A DNA stretch of 64,000 nucleotides from Bacteroidota bacterium (GTDB lineage Bacteria; Bacteroidota; Bacteroidia; Flavobacteriales_D; Crocinitomicaceae). The stretch's first letter is position 1, and each line of letters begins with the position of its first letter. The translations under genes and the position numbers were made by a program. Where the stretch lies: contig SBGX01000006.1 of the NCBI GenBank assembly GCA_006226425.1, positions 124,001-188,000 on the forward strand. The letters run 5' to 3'. The notes under the pieces are model-generated. The model saw only the letters and a program-made list of their open reading frames with translations, was not told the DNA's origin and made no database searches. Positions 44,701 through 52,821 of the stretch are shown one piece after another.

Positions 44701-46116
44701 TTGTGCGGTATAGAAATGGGACGCGATAAAAGGAGGAACTAGTTTTTTAGGCACACCGTCTTGATAGACCCAAAGCCCTTTTCCTGGAGGAGAAAAATAG
44801 AGTGTTTTTCCGTCCGAAAAAATAAAATTGATGGTTTCTCGATAGGGATATCTGGTGGAGGGTATAAGTTGATGATCCCTTAATTCAAATATTCCCTGGT
44901 CTGTCGCCACGTAGTTTACGCCATTCAGGGAAGCAATGGCTTGTGTTTTAATATCGTATGTTTTGAAGTCTCCCCTGGAAAAAGACCCCAGGTAAGTTTT
45001 ACCGTTGAAATCGCTGATCAGAATTTCATTGTTTTCCGACCTGTAAATAAGTGAGATCAGCGGATTTTGATATACCGGATGAAGATCAATTTTGGTAAAA
45101 GGTTCCAGGCTTACCTGGAAAAAACCTTTATTTGCTGAACCCACCCAATAATCGTCATTGGCATCAATGAAAGGGCTTGTAAAGTTAATGTCGTTTTGCT
45201 TGTGATTCTGGGGAATGATCCGAAATCGGTCTTTTTCATCCAAGTGAAAGAGACGATTCAGACTATCAATGATGAGAATTTGTTTGTTCTTATTATAGGC
45301 TTGTCTTATATTTTTAGGAGAAAATAATTCTTGATGTAACGGACTGATTTTCCAGCTTCTTCGGGAAGAGAGCTCTTTAAGCGGAACACTACATTTCACC
45401 TGATTTCGAAAATCAAAAAACTCCAGTTTGCGATCATAAAAACGGGCCAATTGAAAAGCAGCATTGGGCAATTGTTGGCGGAGCTGTTCATTGACATCAA
45501 TACGCTGTTTTCCCACAAACAAAAAAGCTCGATCATCATAGGATAAGAAGAGACCTTCCGGAATTTCAAAAGCCTGTTTGATTTGCTGAATTTCATGCTC
45601 AAAAAAGTAGCTTTTGACAACTTGCTGATCTTTCAGGACAAGCATTTTTTTGCTCCCGATTAGGTAGAGATAAGGACCGTTTTTACGGATCAACAAATGA
45701 TTTCCGAATCGGACATCGTGACTAAATAGCTTCTCGAATTTTCCTTTTCTATGGCAGTAAAAGCCCGTGTACAATGAAGAGAGGTAAACTCCGTTTTTTT
45801 CCGGATCAATGCTCGTCACATGGTGTTCGCTTTGTCCTTCTTCGACCTCAATGGTGCTTAACTTTTCCCCATCGAAGGTTTGAAGTCCGGCCCCATCTGT
45901 TCCAATCCAAAGGTAATTTGATTCGTCCTGGGCAAGAGAAGAGACGGCAGAAAGAATCAGCCCTCGTTTATGATTGATGTTTTGGAATGTGTAAAGCTGT
46001 GCCCAGATCGAGCTTTGAACGAACAAAAGCAGACAAAGGACAAGCTTACGGGTCACAGTTAATGAAGTTTTTCGGAAGATAGCAAATTTTCGTGAATCCA
46101 GTATTCCCTTACACAC
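41794..46116 (-). CDS. Propeller / Y_Y_Y / multi-span / double PAS / PP2C-SpoIIE signalling protein
   Basis: 1440 residues. Order: signal or anchor (about 24-40), a two-component-regulator-type beta-propeller (45-625, with 'YLWIGTDGAGLQTFDG' and 'NLFIGTNKGITKLN' blades), a Y_Y_Y domain (655-728), a membrane span (732-750), a further block of about six spans (775-930), PAS (940-1045), a second PAS (1050-1165) and a SpoIIE-type PP2C phosphatase (1185-1430: 'DIVSGDFYWV', 'DCTGHGVPGSFM', 'LFTDGITDQ', 'QTDDSSL'). A periplasmic signal would thus control dephosphorylation of a Ser/Thr-phosphoprotein, such as an anti-sigma-factor antagonist; no such gene is nearby. The ATG overlaps the purK stop by 8 bases; a GTG at 46056 is a possible alternative start. 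Confidence 0.9.
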   Translation of the reverse strand: MCKGILDSRKFAIFRKTSLTVTRKLVLCLLLFVQSSIWAQLYTFQNINHKRGLILSAVSSLAQDESNYLWIGTDGAGLQTFDGEKLSTIEVEEGQSEHHVTSIDPEKNGVYLSSLYTGFYCHRKGKFEKLFSHDVRFGNHLLIRKNGPYLYLIGSKKMLVLKDQQVVKSYFFEHEIQQIKQAFEIPEGLFLSYDDRAFLFVGKQRIDVNEQLRQQLPNAAFQLARFYDRKLEFFDFRNQVKCSVPLKELSSRRSWKISPLHQELFSPKNIRQAYNKNKQILIIDSLNRLFHLDEKDRFRIIPQNHKQNDINFTSPFIDANDDYWVGSANKGFFQVSLEPFTKIDLHPVYQNPLISLIYRSENNEILISDFNGKTYLGSFSRGDFKTYDIKTQAIASLNGVNYVATDQGIFELRDHQLIPSTRYPYRETINFIFSDGKTLYFSPPGKGLWVYQDGVPKKLVPPFIASHFYTAQYVPEKKLIYFGANSGIIEYQLQSKQVNNLKHKFKFGDYSGVSTRDKYGTCWFTYGKIIAGILPNGETVTIRDKKNFVSTIFYNLIADDYGNLFIGTNKGITKLNVNKEGRVLQSLHFNNQNGFGGYETHMRSQYKNEKLIFIGTIEGLFSINTDILENTPPPTTPKIFQSKDDELFQQETDNSVTRIKFAVINPKVKNVYYSYRLKGRSSEWSPITTKQEVFFSELADQDYVFEVKSTYDGINFSPIASIKIANHTPFWKSKWFLLIVILAIALTNVLVLDRSKSFELNKIIESQSTQISPKIRSIILAFGFIANTAAHFLAIEMEENLHGLHWLNYTVAAIMFVLFVLSVSRILPENWKKHLLHAGLVVILLQSYTGAYLSEIDPFYVVVITLATSLTPFILHRMNEVISYSVLQIVVASSIIFQVEHAVYNEILFILAVMVSVSLSIFTTYIRNESLQKLIFTSGIINRGNILAIAFDRNKMITYVSENSHHLLHFYPSDFLGEPLSSLNSRIHKLYLDNQEIDLVQLFQDDTKTVVPMMLPSGKETWIEWSCKVFSNSLTVVFGQDVSERVRIENNYEKLVENADDFIFYVDVHGNFVYVNGRFQEKLGYTAEELIGRQSVFLASEAYKQKVHEFYEKQFVERQQYSYFEFPVCTKGGKEIWVGQKTTLLMAPGSGKLVQGFLSLARDITQSREQQTLIEQQNKNIRDSISYAKTIQEKLLPELPELRSCFPDLQLLFKPRDIVSGDFYWVSSFGGKRLIALADCTGHGVPGSFMTLLGINFLKQIISDHHLLDPGKILNELDQKLSEIFRHSGNSRINDGMEICLIACDESEEKIQYACAGSKFITRKGSHCIIQSGESKHIGDKGDSGFSKYHSYEIKLSEIDQIVLFTDGITDQFSSSLRKKFSIKKLIQSIESCDPIPEEMIRTVEGKWESWKGDFKQTDDSSLIIFSPKNAAQVPSTDVE

Positions 46117-47254
46117 TTTTGACCTGTAGCCGTTTTTGAACTTCAGTAGCTATTTTGATCGCACTGTCCAAATCGTCATGATGAATCGTTGCATGCCCCA
46201 TTTTCCTATGTGGCTTGGTTTGTTTTTTGCCATAAATATGAGGTTTTACTCCAGGCATGGAAAGAACCTCTTCCAGTCCGTCATAATAAGGTTCTCCCTG
46301 ATAACCTTCAGCGCCAATAATGTTCACCATAACTCCCGCCTGGATTGCTTTGGTGTCACCCAAAGGGAGGTTGAGGATACTACGCAGGTGTTGTTCAAAT
46401 TGAGAACAGGAGTTACACTCGATGGTATGATGGCCACTATTGTGTGGTCGGGGAGCGATCTCATTAATCAGGAGCTCACCAGAAGACGTTAGGAAGAATT
46501 CTACGGCCAGGAGCCCAACCATATTTAATTGCTGGATCAACTTTTCGGCCAGAGATTTTGCTTCTCGCTCGACAGAATTTGAAATTCTGGCGGGAGAAAA
46601 GAGGAACTCAACCAGATTACTTTCCGGATTGAATTCACATTCCACCACCGGGTAGGAAGCACACTCGCCCCGCTGATTTCTGGCTACGATGACGGAAAGT
46701 TCCTTTTCGAAGGGAATTTTTTCTTCTAAAACGCTTTCCTGATCAAAGGCATTTTTTAGGTCGTTTGGTCCATTGAGAATGACAACGCCCTTCCCATCAT
46801 ATCCACCTGTTCGCAATTTTTGAACGACTGGAAAACTAATGTTTTCGTTGATTTGTGATTTGTTCTGGATCAAACGAAAAGGGGCGGTGGGGAAACCATG
46901 GGCGGCATAAAATTCCTTCTGAAGGCCTTTGTCCTGAATCATTCTCAAAATACCTGGTTGAGGAAAAACCGGAATTCCCCTTTTTTCCAGGGCTTCCAGG
47001 GCCTCTACGTTGACATGCTCAATTTCGATAGTCAGCAGGTCTTTATCTGATCCGAAGCGCATGACTTCATCATAGTCCTGAAGTGAGCCTATCTGAAAAC
47101 TGGTGGCTAGATCTTTGCAGGGAGCTTCCTGGTCGGGATCCAGACAGTGGATTTCCACGTCTAAATTGACCGCTTCCTGAATCATCATGCGACCTAGCTG
47201 TCCTCCTCCAAGGACGCCCAGTCTGAATTTGTTTCCATACCACTTTTTTCGCAT
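46109..47254 (-). CDS. purK: 5-(carboxyamino)imidazole ribonucleotide synthase
   Basis: 381-residue ATP-grasp enzyme that makes N5-CAIR from AIR, ATP and bicarbonate. The N-terminus has 'LGVLGGGQLGRMMIQEAV'. Further motifs are 'RTGGYDGKGVVIL', 'EKIPFEKELSVIVARN', 'GLLAVEFFLTSSGELLINEI' and 'APRPHNSGHHTIE'. The frame opens at 47329, but a promoter (TATCTTTG at 47266-47259) lies inside that extension, so the ATG at 47254 is used. That ATG is only 4 bases after the -7 box, so the mRNA may be leaderless. It is transcribed away from hpt and into the PP2C gene. Confidence 0.95.
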   Translation of the reverse strand: MRKKWYGNKFRLGVLGGGQLGRMMIQEAVNLDVEIHCLDPDQEAPCKDLATSFQIGSLQDYDEVMRFGSDKDLLTIEIEHVNVEALEALEKRGIPVFPQPGILRMIQDKGLQKEFYAAHGFPTAPFRLIQNKSQINENISFPVVQKLRTGGYDGKGVVILNGPNDLKNAFDQESVLEEKIPFEKELSVIVARNQRGECASYPVVECEFNPESNLVEFLFSPARISNSVEREAKSLAEKLIQQLNMVGLLAVEFFLTSSGELLINEIAPRPHNSGHHTIECNSCSQFEQHLRSILNLPLGDTKAIQAGVMVNIIGAEGYQGEPYYDGLEEVLSMPGVKPHIYGKKQTKPHRKMGHATIHHDDLDSAIKIATEVQKRLQVKSV

Positions 47255-47258
47255 GGGA

Positions 47259-47289
47259 CAAAGATAGCTAATAGACACCTTTTCCAGAA
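47259..47289 (-). promoter_or_regulatory. Promoter of purK
   Basis: Minus strand TTC (47289-47287), 20-base spacer, TATCTTTG (47266-47259). The -7 box is exact and the -33 is TTTC instead of TTTG. The purK ATG begins 4 bases after the box, at or next to the expected transcription start. Confidence 0.55.
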
Positions 47290-47302
47290 ACATCGAACTA
47301 CA

Positions 47303-47325
47303 ATCAGGAGGCGATTCGTCCTGAT
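47303..47325. promoter_or_regulatory. Inverted repeat between purK and hpt
   Basis: ATCAGGA (47303-47309) and TCCTGAT (47319-47325) form a perfect 7-base inverted repeat with a 9-base centre, about 14 bases upstream of the purK -33 element and 50 before the hpt -7 box. It is a candidate operator for shared purine control, or a hairpin. Confidence 0.4.
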
Positions 47326-47374
47326 CCATGGAGCCGGACAGACAGAAATTCTTTTTTTTTAGCTCTAAAAAGAG

Positions 47375-47382
47375 TACTTTCG
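47375..47382 (+). promoter_or_regulatory. Probable -7 element of hpt
   Basis: TACTTTCG resembles TAnnTTTG and lies 16 bases before the TTG start of hpt; a T-rich run (47352-47360) stands where the -33 element would be. Confidence 0.4.
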
Positions 47383-47398
47383 CACTAAAATTAGGACT

Positions 47399-47935
47399 TT
47401 GATACAGGTATTAGATAAAACATTCGACGTCTTTTTATCGGCTCAGCAAATCCAGGATAGGATTGTTGAAATGGCGGCAGAAATTGACCGGGAATACAGA
47501 GATAAAGATCTGGTTTTCATATCGGTACTGAATGGATCGTTCATGTTTGCCTCAGATTTGATGAAACGAATCACCATTCCTTGCGAAATTTCATTTGTAA
47601 AGGTGAGTTCCTACAAGGGAATGAACAGTTCGGGGCGGGTAGATGAACTAATTGGTTTGAATACGAATATTGAGGATCGGGATGTGATTATCCTGGAGGA
47701 TATTGTCGACACAGGAATCACGATGAATAAGATCTATTCGTACCTCGATTCTTTTCACCCATCATCCCTGAAAATCACTTCATTGCTCTTTAAGCCGGAT
47801 GCTTTTGACGGCAAACACGCGCCTGATCAAATCGGATTTTCAATTCCTAATGATTTTGTAGTGGGTTATGGATTGGATTACAATGAAAAAGGCCGTAACC
47901 TGGACGCTATCTATAAATTAAAAGAAACAGAATAA
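47399..47935 (+). CDS. hpt: Hypoxanthine phosphoribosyltransferase
   Basis: 178-residue purine salvage enzyme that makes IMP or GMP from hypoxanthine or guanine and PRPP. The PRPP-binding motif is 'DVIILEDIVDTGITM', the pyrophosphate loop 'ISVLNGSFMFASDL', and the base-binding end 'GFSIPNDFVVGYGLDYNEKG'. The start is a TTG at 47399; the first ATG is 24 codons in and would remove conserved sequence. It overlaps adk (TAATG) and heads the hpt-adk-obgE-PAP2-VWA run. Confidence 0.96.
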   Translation: MIQVLDKTFDVFLSAQQIQDRIVEMAAEIDREYRDKDLVFISVLNGSFMFASDLMKRITIPCEISFVKVSSYKGMNSSGRVDELIGLNTNIEDRDVIILEDIVDTGITMNKIYSYLDSFHPSSLKITSLLFKPDAFDGKHAPDQIGFSIPNDFVVGYGLDYNEKGRNLDAIYKLKETE

Positions 47936-48513
47936 TGTTGAATATTGTATTGTTTGGCCCTCCCGGAGCGGGAAAAGGAACACAGTCTGAAAGATTAATT
48001 GAAAAATACGGTCTGGTCCATTTGTCGACCGGAGACATCTTTCGCGCGAATATCGGAGGGGAAACGGAACTAGGCTTGTTGGCTAAGAGCTTCATGGACA
48101 AAGGAGCTTTGGTTCCGGATGAAGTAACTATCAATATGTTGAAGGATGAGGTTTCCAAACACCAGGGAGCTCGTGGATTTATTTTTGATGGTTTCCCAAG
48201 AACCAATGCACAGGCAAAAGCACTCGACGATTTTCTGGCAGAATTAAATACAGAGATTGGTGTCATGTTGGCATTGGATGTGGAAGAAGAGGAACTGAAA
48301 GATCGTTTGTTGAAGCGAGCAAAAGTCAGCGGAAGAAAGGATGATAGTGATCCGGCAGTCATCCAGAACCGAATTGATGTTTACAAAAAGGAAACAGCAC
48401 CGGTGAAAGCCTACTATGAGGCACAAAATAAATTCATATCCATTCCAGGAACAGGCGACATTGACGAAATTTCAGCGAGACTGTATCGAGCAATTGATGG
48501 CTTGAATGCCTAA
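47935..48513 (+). CDS. adk: Adenylate kinase
   Basis: 192-residue short-form adenylate kinase, converting AMP and ATP to two ADP. It has the P-loop 'GPPGAGKGTQS' (7-17), 'VHLSTGDIFRANI', 'FIFDGFPRTNAQAKAL' and 'RLLKRAKVSGRKDDSDPAVI' with a short lid lacking the zinc cysteines. It is coupled to hpt, and its neighbours suggest joint control of purine salvage. Confidence 0.97.
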   Translation: MLNIVLFGPPGAGKGTQSERLIEKYGLVHLSTGDIFRANIGGETELGLLAKSFMDKGALVPDEVTINMLKDEVSKHQGARGFIFDGFPRTNAQAKALDDFLAELNTEIGVMLALDVEEEELKDRLLKRAKVSGRKDDSDPAVIQNRIDVYKKETAPVKAYYEAQNKFISIPGTGDIDEISARLYRAIDGLNA

Positions 48514-48535
48514 GAACGGGCTCTAAAAAACTTCA

Positions 48536-49528
48536 ATGGCCTCCGATAACTTTGTTGACTATGTAAAGATTCACTGTACTTCTGGGAACGGAGGGGGAGG
48601 ATCTATGCATTACCGAAGGGAAAAGTACATCCCGAAAGGAGGACCTGATGGAGGAGATGGAGGTCGGGGTGGACACGTTATTTTGAGGGGCAATGCCCAA
48701 TTATGGACCCTCCTTCACCTAAAGTATAGCAAGCATATCAAAGCAGGACATGGAGAGCACGGTTCCGGAAACCTCAAAAGTGGAAAGCAGGGAGAAGATC
48801 GCTACATTGAAGTTCCGATTGGAACGGTGGCCCGTGACCCTGAGACTCAGGAGATCTTGTTCGAAGTGACTGCTGACGGCCAGGAAAAAATTCTGGTGCC
48901 AGGGGGAAGAGGAGGCCTGGGAAACAATCACTTTAAATCTCCAACCAATCAGAGTCCACAGTATGCACAACCGGGAGAACCAGGAACGGAAGGATGGAAA
49001 ATTCTGGAGTTGAAAGTTCTGGCAGATGTTGGTCTGGTCGGCTTCCCGAATGCCGGAAAAAGTACGCTTCTCTCGGTATTGACAGCAGCGAAACCTGAAA
49101 TAGCCGATTACCCTTTCACGACGCTTCGTCCAAATTTGGGAATCGTTTCTTATCGAGATTACAGATCCTTTATCATGGCAGATATCCCAGGAATTATTGA
49201 GGGAGCGCATGAAGGAAAAGGAATAGGTCACCGTTTCTTAAGACACATTGAACGAAATGCCGTATTGCTTTTTATGATCAGTGCGGATTCAGATAACATC
49301 CAGGAAGAATATCAGATTTTGCTGCGTGAATTACAGATGTACAATCCGGACTTATTGTACAAGGAACGTCTATTGGCAATTACGAAGTCTGATATGCTGG
49401 ACGAGGAATTGAAAGAGGAAATGAGCCGCGAGCTCCCGGACATAGAGACCTTGTTTATTTCTTCGGTCGCACAAGAAGGCTTGACTGAACTCAAAGATCG
49501 CTTGTGGGCCATGCTTCATGAGTCATGA
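48536..49528 (+). CDS. obgE: GTPase ObgE/CgtA
   Basis: 330-residue essential ribosome-associated GTPase. The glycine-rich Obg fold (1-158) contains '[19 protein letters not shown]'. The G domain has G1 '[11 protein letters not shown]', G3 '[20 protein letters not shown]' and G4 'TKSD'. There is no extra C-terminal domain. It overlaps the PAP2 gene by 4 bases (ATGA). Confidence 0.97.
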   Translation: MASDNFVDYVKIHCTSGNGGGGSMHYRREKYIPKGGPDGGDGGRGGHVILRGNAQLWTLLHLKYSKHIKAGHGEHGSGNLKSGKQGEDRYIEVPIGTVARDPETQEILFEVTADGQEKILVPGGRGGLGNNHFKSPTNQSPQYAQPGEPGTEGWKILELKVLADVGLVGFPNAGKSTLLSVLTAAKPEIADYPFTTLRPNLGIVSYRDYRSFIMADIPGIIEGAHEGKGIGHRFLRHIERNAVLLFMISADSDNIQEEYQILLRELQMYNPDLLYKERLLAITKSDMLDEELKEEMSRELPDIETLFISSVAQEGLTELKDRLWAMLHES

Positions 49529-50133
49529 ATTTCCTGGAAAAAATAGATGGACAAATCGTGCTTTTCGTTAACGGATGGCACCATCCAATCACAGACGAAT
49601 TCATGTGGTGGATTTCGTCCAAGCTGCTTTGGATACCATTGTATATCCTGCTAATATATTTGATTTTCCGTAAATTTAAATTGAATTTTGCGATAATTCT
49701 GTGTTTAGCAACGATTATCAGCGTTGGTTTATCTGATTTTATTGCTTCATCAATCATTAAAGAAAGTATTCAAAGGTACCGTCCCTCACATCATCTGGAG
49801 CTCATGAAGCAACTCCATTTTTATGCCCTGGGGGAAGGCCATTTTTATCAGGGAGGAATGTATGGTTTTGTATCGTCTCATGCAGCCAATTTTTTTGCCA
49901 TCGCAACTTCCTTTGCCATGTATGGGAGAAGGTATTTTCCGAAAATTACGGGATTCCTCTTCCTGGTCGCGATCCTGGTTTCTTTCTCTCGTCTTTATTT
50001 GGGAGTTCATTATCCGAGTGACTTGCTGGGAGGAGCACTGGTCGGCGTACTGGTTTCCTGGGCATCGTTTAAATTCATTTGGCCTCGGATCTGGACAGGC
50101 ATGAAAATTGATCAGGGACTCAGGGATGAATAA
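49525..50133 (+). CDS. PAP2-family membrane phosphatase
   Basis: 202-residue membrane protein with five or six spans and the three phosphatase motifs: 'KESIQRYRP', 'SSHAANFFA' (variant of PSGH) and '[16 protein letters not shown]'. Such enzymes dephosphorylate undecaprenyl pyrophosphate, phosphatidic acid or lipid A at the outer face of the inner membrane. The substrate is not known here. It is coupled to obgE and overlaps the VWA gene by 8 bases. Confidence 0.9.
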   Translation: MNFLEKIDGQIVLFVNGWHHPITDEFMWWISSKLLWIPLYILLIYLIFRKFKLNFAIILCLATIISVGLSDFIASSIIKESIQRYRPSHHLELMKQLHFYALGEGHFYQGGMYGFVSSHAANFFAIATSFAMYGRRYFPKITGFLFLVAILVSFSRLYLGVHYPSDLLGGALVGVLVSWASFKFIWPRIWTGMKIDQGLRDE

Positions 50134-51517
50134 TTTACTGAAGCTGGGAATCATATTGCTGCTCTCTACCGGAGGTGTATGGGCGCAACTGCGTTTTGAG
50201 AAAACGGAGCATGATTTTGGTGACCTGGATGCTGATAGCGAACGATTAGTAGATATTGAAGTAACAAACATTGGCAAGAAAAGAGAGTATTTTTTGAGCT
50301 TTCGGAAAGAAGAGCCTTTGAGTTGCTTGTCCAATGGTCAGCGGATTGATCCTGATAGCACCCTGTTTATACGAATTCAGGTAAATCCGGTGAAAAAGGG
50401 ACCCTTCGAATACCGGGTTCAGATATTTACAAGTGACCGGGAAGAGGCAACAGTTATTCGAGTTAGAGGGAATGTAAAGGAACTTCCGGAAGACAAACTG
50501 GCGGCCCTGCAAAAATGTCCTGACTTTAATCAACGACCGGCTAAAGCAAGACTGTCATCCGAGCAGGAACTTTTGGTAATCGATGCGCAGACCCAGAAAG
50601 CACTGGACGCCAAGGTTTTTCTGGTTCAGCAAGGGATAGAGCTCGATCCGGAATGGGTGAAATCACAAAAGAAAAAGGTAAATATTCCCATCGGAATGAC
50701 GCAATTCTACGCGGTAAGTGAAGGATATGAACCGGCAGATACAGCGGTGTTTATTGCATTGACAAGCAAATTGATCGTTATCCGAATGCATCAAAAAGAG
50801 CTTCCTGTCTTAACAGAAAAACAGGAGCTTACTGAGCCACAAAAGGTGCCGGAAAAAGAAGTGATAGAAGCGAAAAATGTGGAAGAAGCCATTCTGGCAG
50901 AAGAACGCAAGAAAATACTTGCAGAAGGCCCCCTGGAAGAGCTTGATTCGGCGGATTTCACCCTAAAGAATTTTAAGCCAGTGAATGTGGTCTTTGTGGC
51001 TGATGTTTCTGGTTCCATGCGCACAGGAGACAAGGCAAACCTAATGAAATATGCATTAAATCAGCTGATTGATATGCTCCGGGAGGAGGACCGTATGGGT
51101 ATTGTCAGTTTTGCAACAAACTCGAAACTTCTGCTTTCAGCAGATGAGAAACTGAGTCGTTCGGAAAGCAAAGAACGAATCTCTGGATTGCGCACAGGAG
51201 GCTCAACTGCCGGAGTGGAGGGGATTAAGAAAGGCCTGGAAGAGTTGGATAAACAATTTTTGCCTCAGGGAACCAATATGTTGGTGATTGTCACGGACGG
51301 AGCCTTTGAATTGACCCGCCAGGGAGAACGGCTGATCGAACGAGCGAAGGAAAAAGGAGTGGAAATTTCTATCGTAGGGATAAAAACAGGACCTACGACC
51401 GCCGAAAAGCTTCAAAGTAAAGTGAATGACGGCTTTTTTGTTCTGATTAGAAATCTGGGAGATGCACAAAGAAAGTTGAAGGCGCTTGTTCGGAAGAGCA
51501 GTTACCGTGGACGCTAA
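50126..51517 (+). CDS. Exported VWA protein with DUF1573-like N-terminal domain
   Basis: 463 residues from the ATG at 50126. A signal peptide (1-21, ending GVWAQ) is followed by an Ig-like DUF1573/ASPM-type domain (about 22-125, 'FEKTEHDFGDLDADSERLVD'), a middle region, a Glu-rich linker (about 230-270) and a von Willebrand A domain (285-455). Its MIDAS residues are in place: 'ADVSGSMR' (Asp293), 'GGSTAG' and 'VTDGAF'. It should bind a protein ligand through a metal ion, in the periplasm or at the cell surface. No MoxR or BatA partner is nearby. Its stop overlaps the convergent SDR gene by 4 bases. Confidence 0.85.
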   Translation: MNNLLKLGIILLLSTGGVWAQLRFEKTEHDFGDLDADSERLVDIEVTNIGKKREYFLSFRKEEPLSCLSNGQRIDPDSTLFIRIQVNPVKKGPFEYRVQIFTSDREEATVIRVRGNVKELPEDKLAALQKCPDFNQRPAKARLSSEQELLVIDAQTQKALDAKVFLVQQGIELDPEWVKSQKKKVNIPIGMTQFYAVSEGYEPADTAVFIALTSKLIVIRMHQKELPVLTEKQELTEPQKVPEKEVIEAKNVEEAILAEERKKILAEGPLEELDSADFTLKNFKPVNVVFVADVSGSMRTGDKANLMKYALNQLIDMLREEDRMGIVSFATNSKLLLSADEKLSRSESKERISGLRTGGSTAGVEGIKKGLEELDKQFLPQGTNMLVIVTDGAFELTRQGERLIERAKEKGVEISIVGIKTGPTTAEKLQSKVNDGFFVLIRNLGDAQRKLKALVRKSSYRGR

Positions 51518-52308
51518 GTTGCTTTTTGTTTTTGAATGACCTTCCAAAACAGGGAGGGAAAAAACCGCTTGAGGGTGACAGCTTTGATTTCGCGGTTTCC
51601 GATCAGAACTTCTCTCTTTTTCTTCTCAAGAGCCTTTAGGAGTTGTCGGGCACATTCGTCTGCAGGCATCCCGGTTTCCTGATTATGATCCATCACTCCA
51701 TGGCGATTCCCATCTCCGGTTAGCGCATTTTTAGAAATGTTGGTGTTAATTTTTCCAGGACAGGCAATGCATACATGGATGTTGTTTTTGGCCTCTTCCA
51801 GTGCCAGGCTCTCGTAAAAACCATGTAGCGCATGCTTGGAAGCACTGTAAGCGGAGCGGAGGAAAAAACCAAATTTTCCGGCAATGCTTGAAATGACGAG
51901 GATTTGTCCCTGACCGGCTTGCTGCATGTATGGGAGCACAGCCTTGCTAAGAGCAATGTTTCCGAAATAATTGATTTCCATGATTTTGCGGTCGATTTCC
52001 AGGGAGGTATCAGCTGCTTCAGAGCGCTGACTTAAACCCCCGTTATTGATTAGGAGGTCAATCCGTCCGAAGTGATCAATCACCTGCTTTGCTCGAGACT
52101 CGAATTCCGATGAATTTTCCAGGTCCAGGGGCAAAACAAGGTGTTTGGAAGCATTTGGCAACGATTGTTGAAGCTCCTCCAGAGCCTGCTGATTTCGTGC
52201 TGACAAAATGAGGCGGGCCCCTTTTTTAGCAAGCTGGGAAGCCAATTCCTTTCCGATTCCAGAAGAAGCGCCCGTGATCCAGACAATTTTATTTTTAAAA
52301 AAAGACAT
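51514..52308 (-). CDS. Short-chain dehydrogenase (DltE/YqjQ-like)
   Basis: 264-residue SDR with 'TGASSGIG' (12-19), 'NNGG' (88-91), Ser140-141 and Tyr154/Lys158 in 'SAYSASKHALHGF'. The C-terminal end, with a basic, hydrophobic 'LKRFFPSLFWKVIQKQKA', suggests membrane contact, as in the DHRS7-like group. The substrate is unknown. It stands alone on the minus strand between the VWA and menaquinone genes. Confidence 0.87.
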   Translation of the reverse strand: MSFFKNKIVWITGASSGIGKELASQLAKKGARLILSARNQQALEELQQSLPNASKHLVLPLDLENSSEFESRAKQVIDHFGRIDLLINNGGLSQRSEAADTSLEIDRKIMEINYFGNIALSKAVLPYMQQAGQGQILVISSIAGKFGFFLRSAYSASKHALHGFYESLALEEAKNNIHVCIACPGKINTNISKNALTGDGNRHGVMDHNQETGMPADECARQLLKALEKKKREVLIGNREIKAVTLKRFFPSLFWKVIQKQKAT

Positions 52309-52377
52309 CAGACGAAATTAATACAAATCGGGAATAAAAACAGTCTGAAGATACACGGGGAGTTTGGTATTAATGTA

Positions 52378-52385
52378 TAAATTTA
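52378..52385 (+). promoter_or_regulatory. Possible -7 element of the menaquinone operon
   Basis: TAAATTTA lies 4 bases before the ATG at 52390. If it is the -7 box, the transcript starts at or near the ATG, as proposed for purK. The match is imperfect. Confidence 0.3.
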
Positions 52386-52389
52386 GGGC

Positions 52390-52821
52390 ATGGACTGGAA
52401 AGAGACCGATTTGACCCGGATCAATGCGATGTGTGCAGACACCTTGATGGAACATCTTTCTATCGAGTTTATTGGTCTTGGGGAGAAGCAGATTACGGCA
52501 AAAATGCCCGTGGATCGGAGGCATCACCAGCCAATGGGGAGATTACATGGTGGAGCCAGTGTAGCGCTGATTGAAAGTGTGGCTTCCATGGGCTCGGCAC
52601 TACTACTGGATTTGAGGAAGGAAGCACCGCTGGGATTGGAAGTAAATGCAAACCATATTGGTGGGATTAAGGAAGGAAATGTGGTGGCAAGCGGGGAGTT
52701 AATTCATCAGGGAAGAAAGACACATGTTTGGAAAGTAGATATTCACGATGAACAAACGGAACGTTTACTTTGTTCCGGACGTATCACGATCATGATAATA
52801 GCAACAGAAGGTGGCCGATAG
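52390..52821 (+). CDS. Hotdog thioesterase, probable DHNA-CoA thioesterase (MenI-like)
   Basis: 143-residue hotdog-fold acyl-CoA thioesterase. It aligns along its full length with E. coli YdiI (MenI)/EntH: 'MDWKETDLTRINAMCADTLM', 'MPVDRRHHQPMGRLHGGASV' with catalytic Glu in 'ALIESVASMG', and 'LEVNANHIGGIKEGNVVASG'. With menF and menD directly behind, hydrolysis of 1,4-dihydroxy-2-naphthoyl-CoA in menaquinone synthesis is the best guess; a more general thioesterase role cannot be excluded. It overlaps menF by 11 bases. Confidence 0.82.
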   Translation: MDWKETDLTRINAMCADTLMEHLSIEFIGLGEKQITAKMPVDRRHHQPMGRLHGGASVALIESVASMGSALLLDLRKEAPLGLEVNANHIGGIKEGNVVASGELIHQGRKTHVWKVDIHDEQTERLLCSGRITIMIIATEGGR

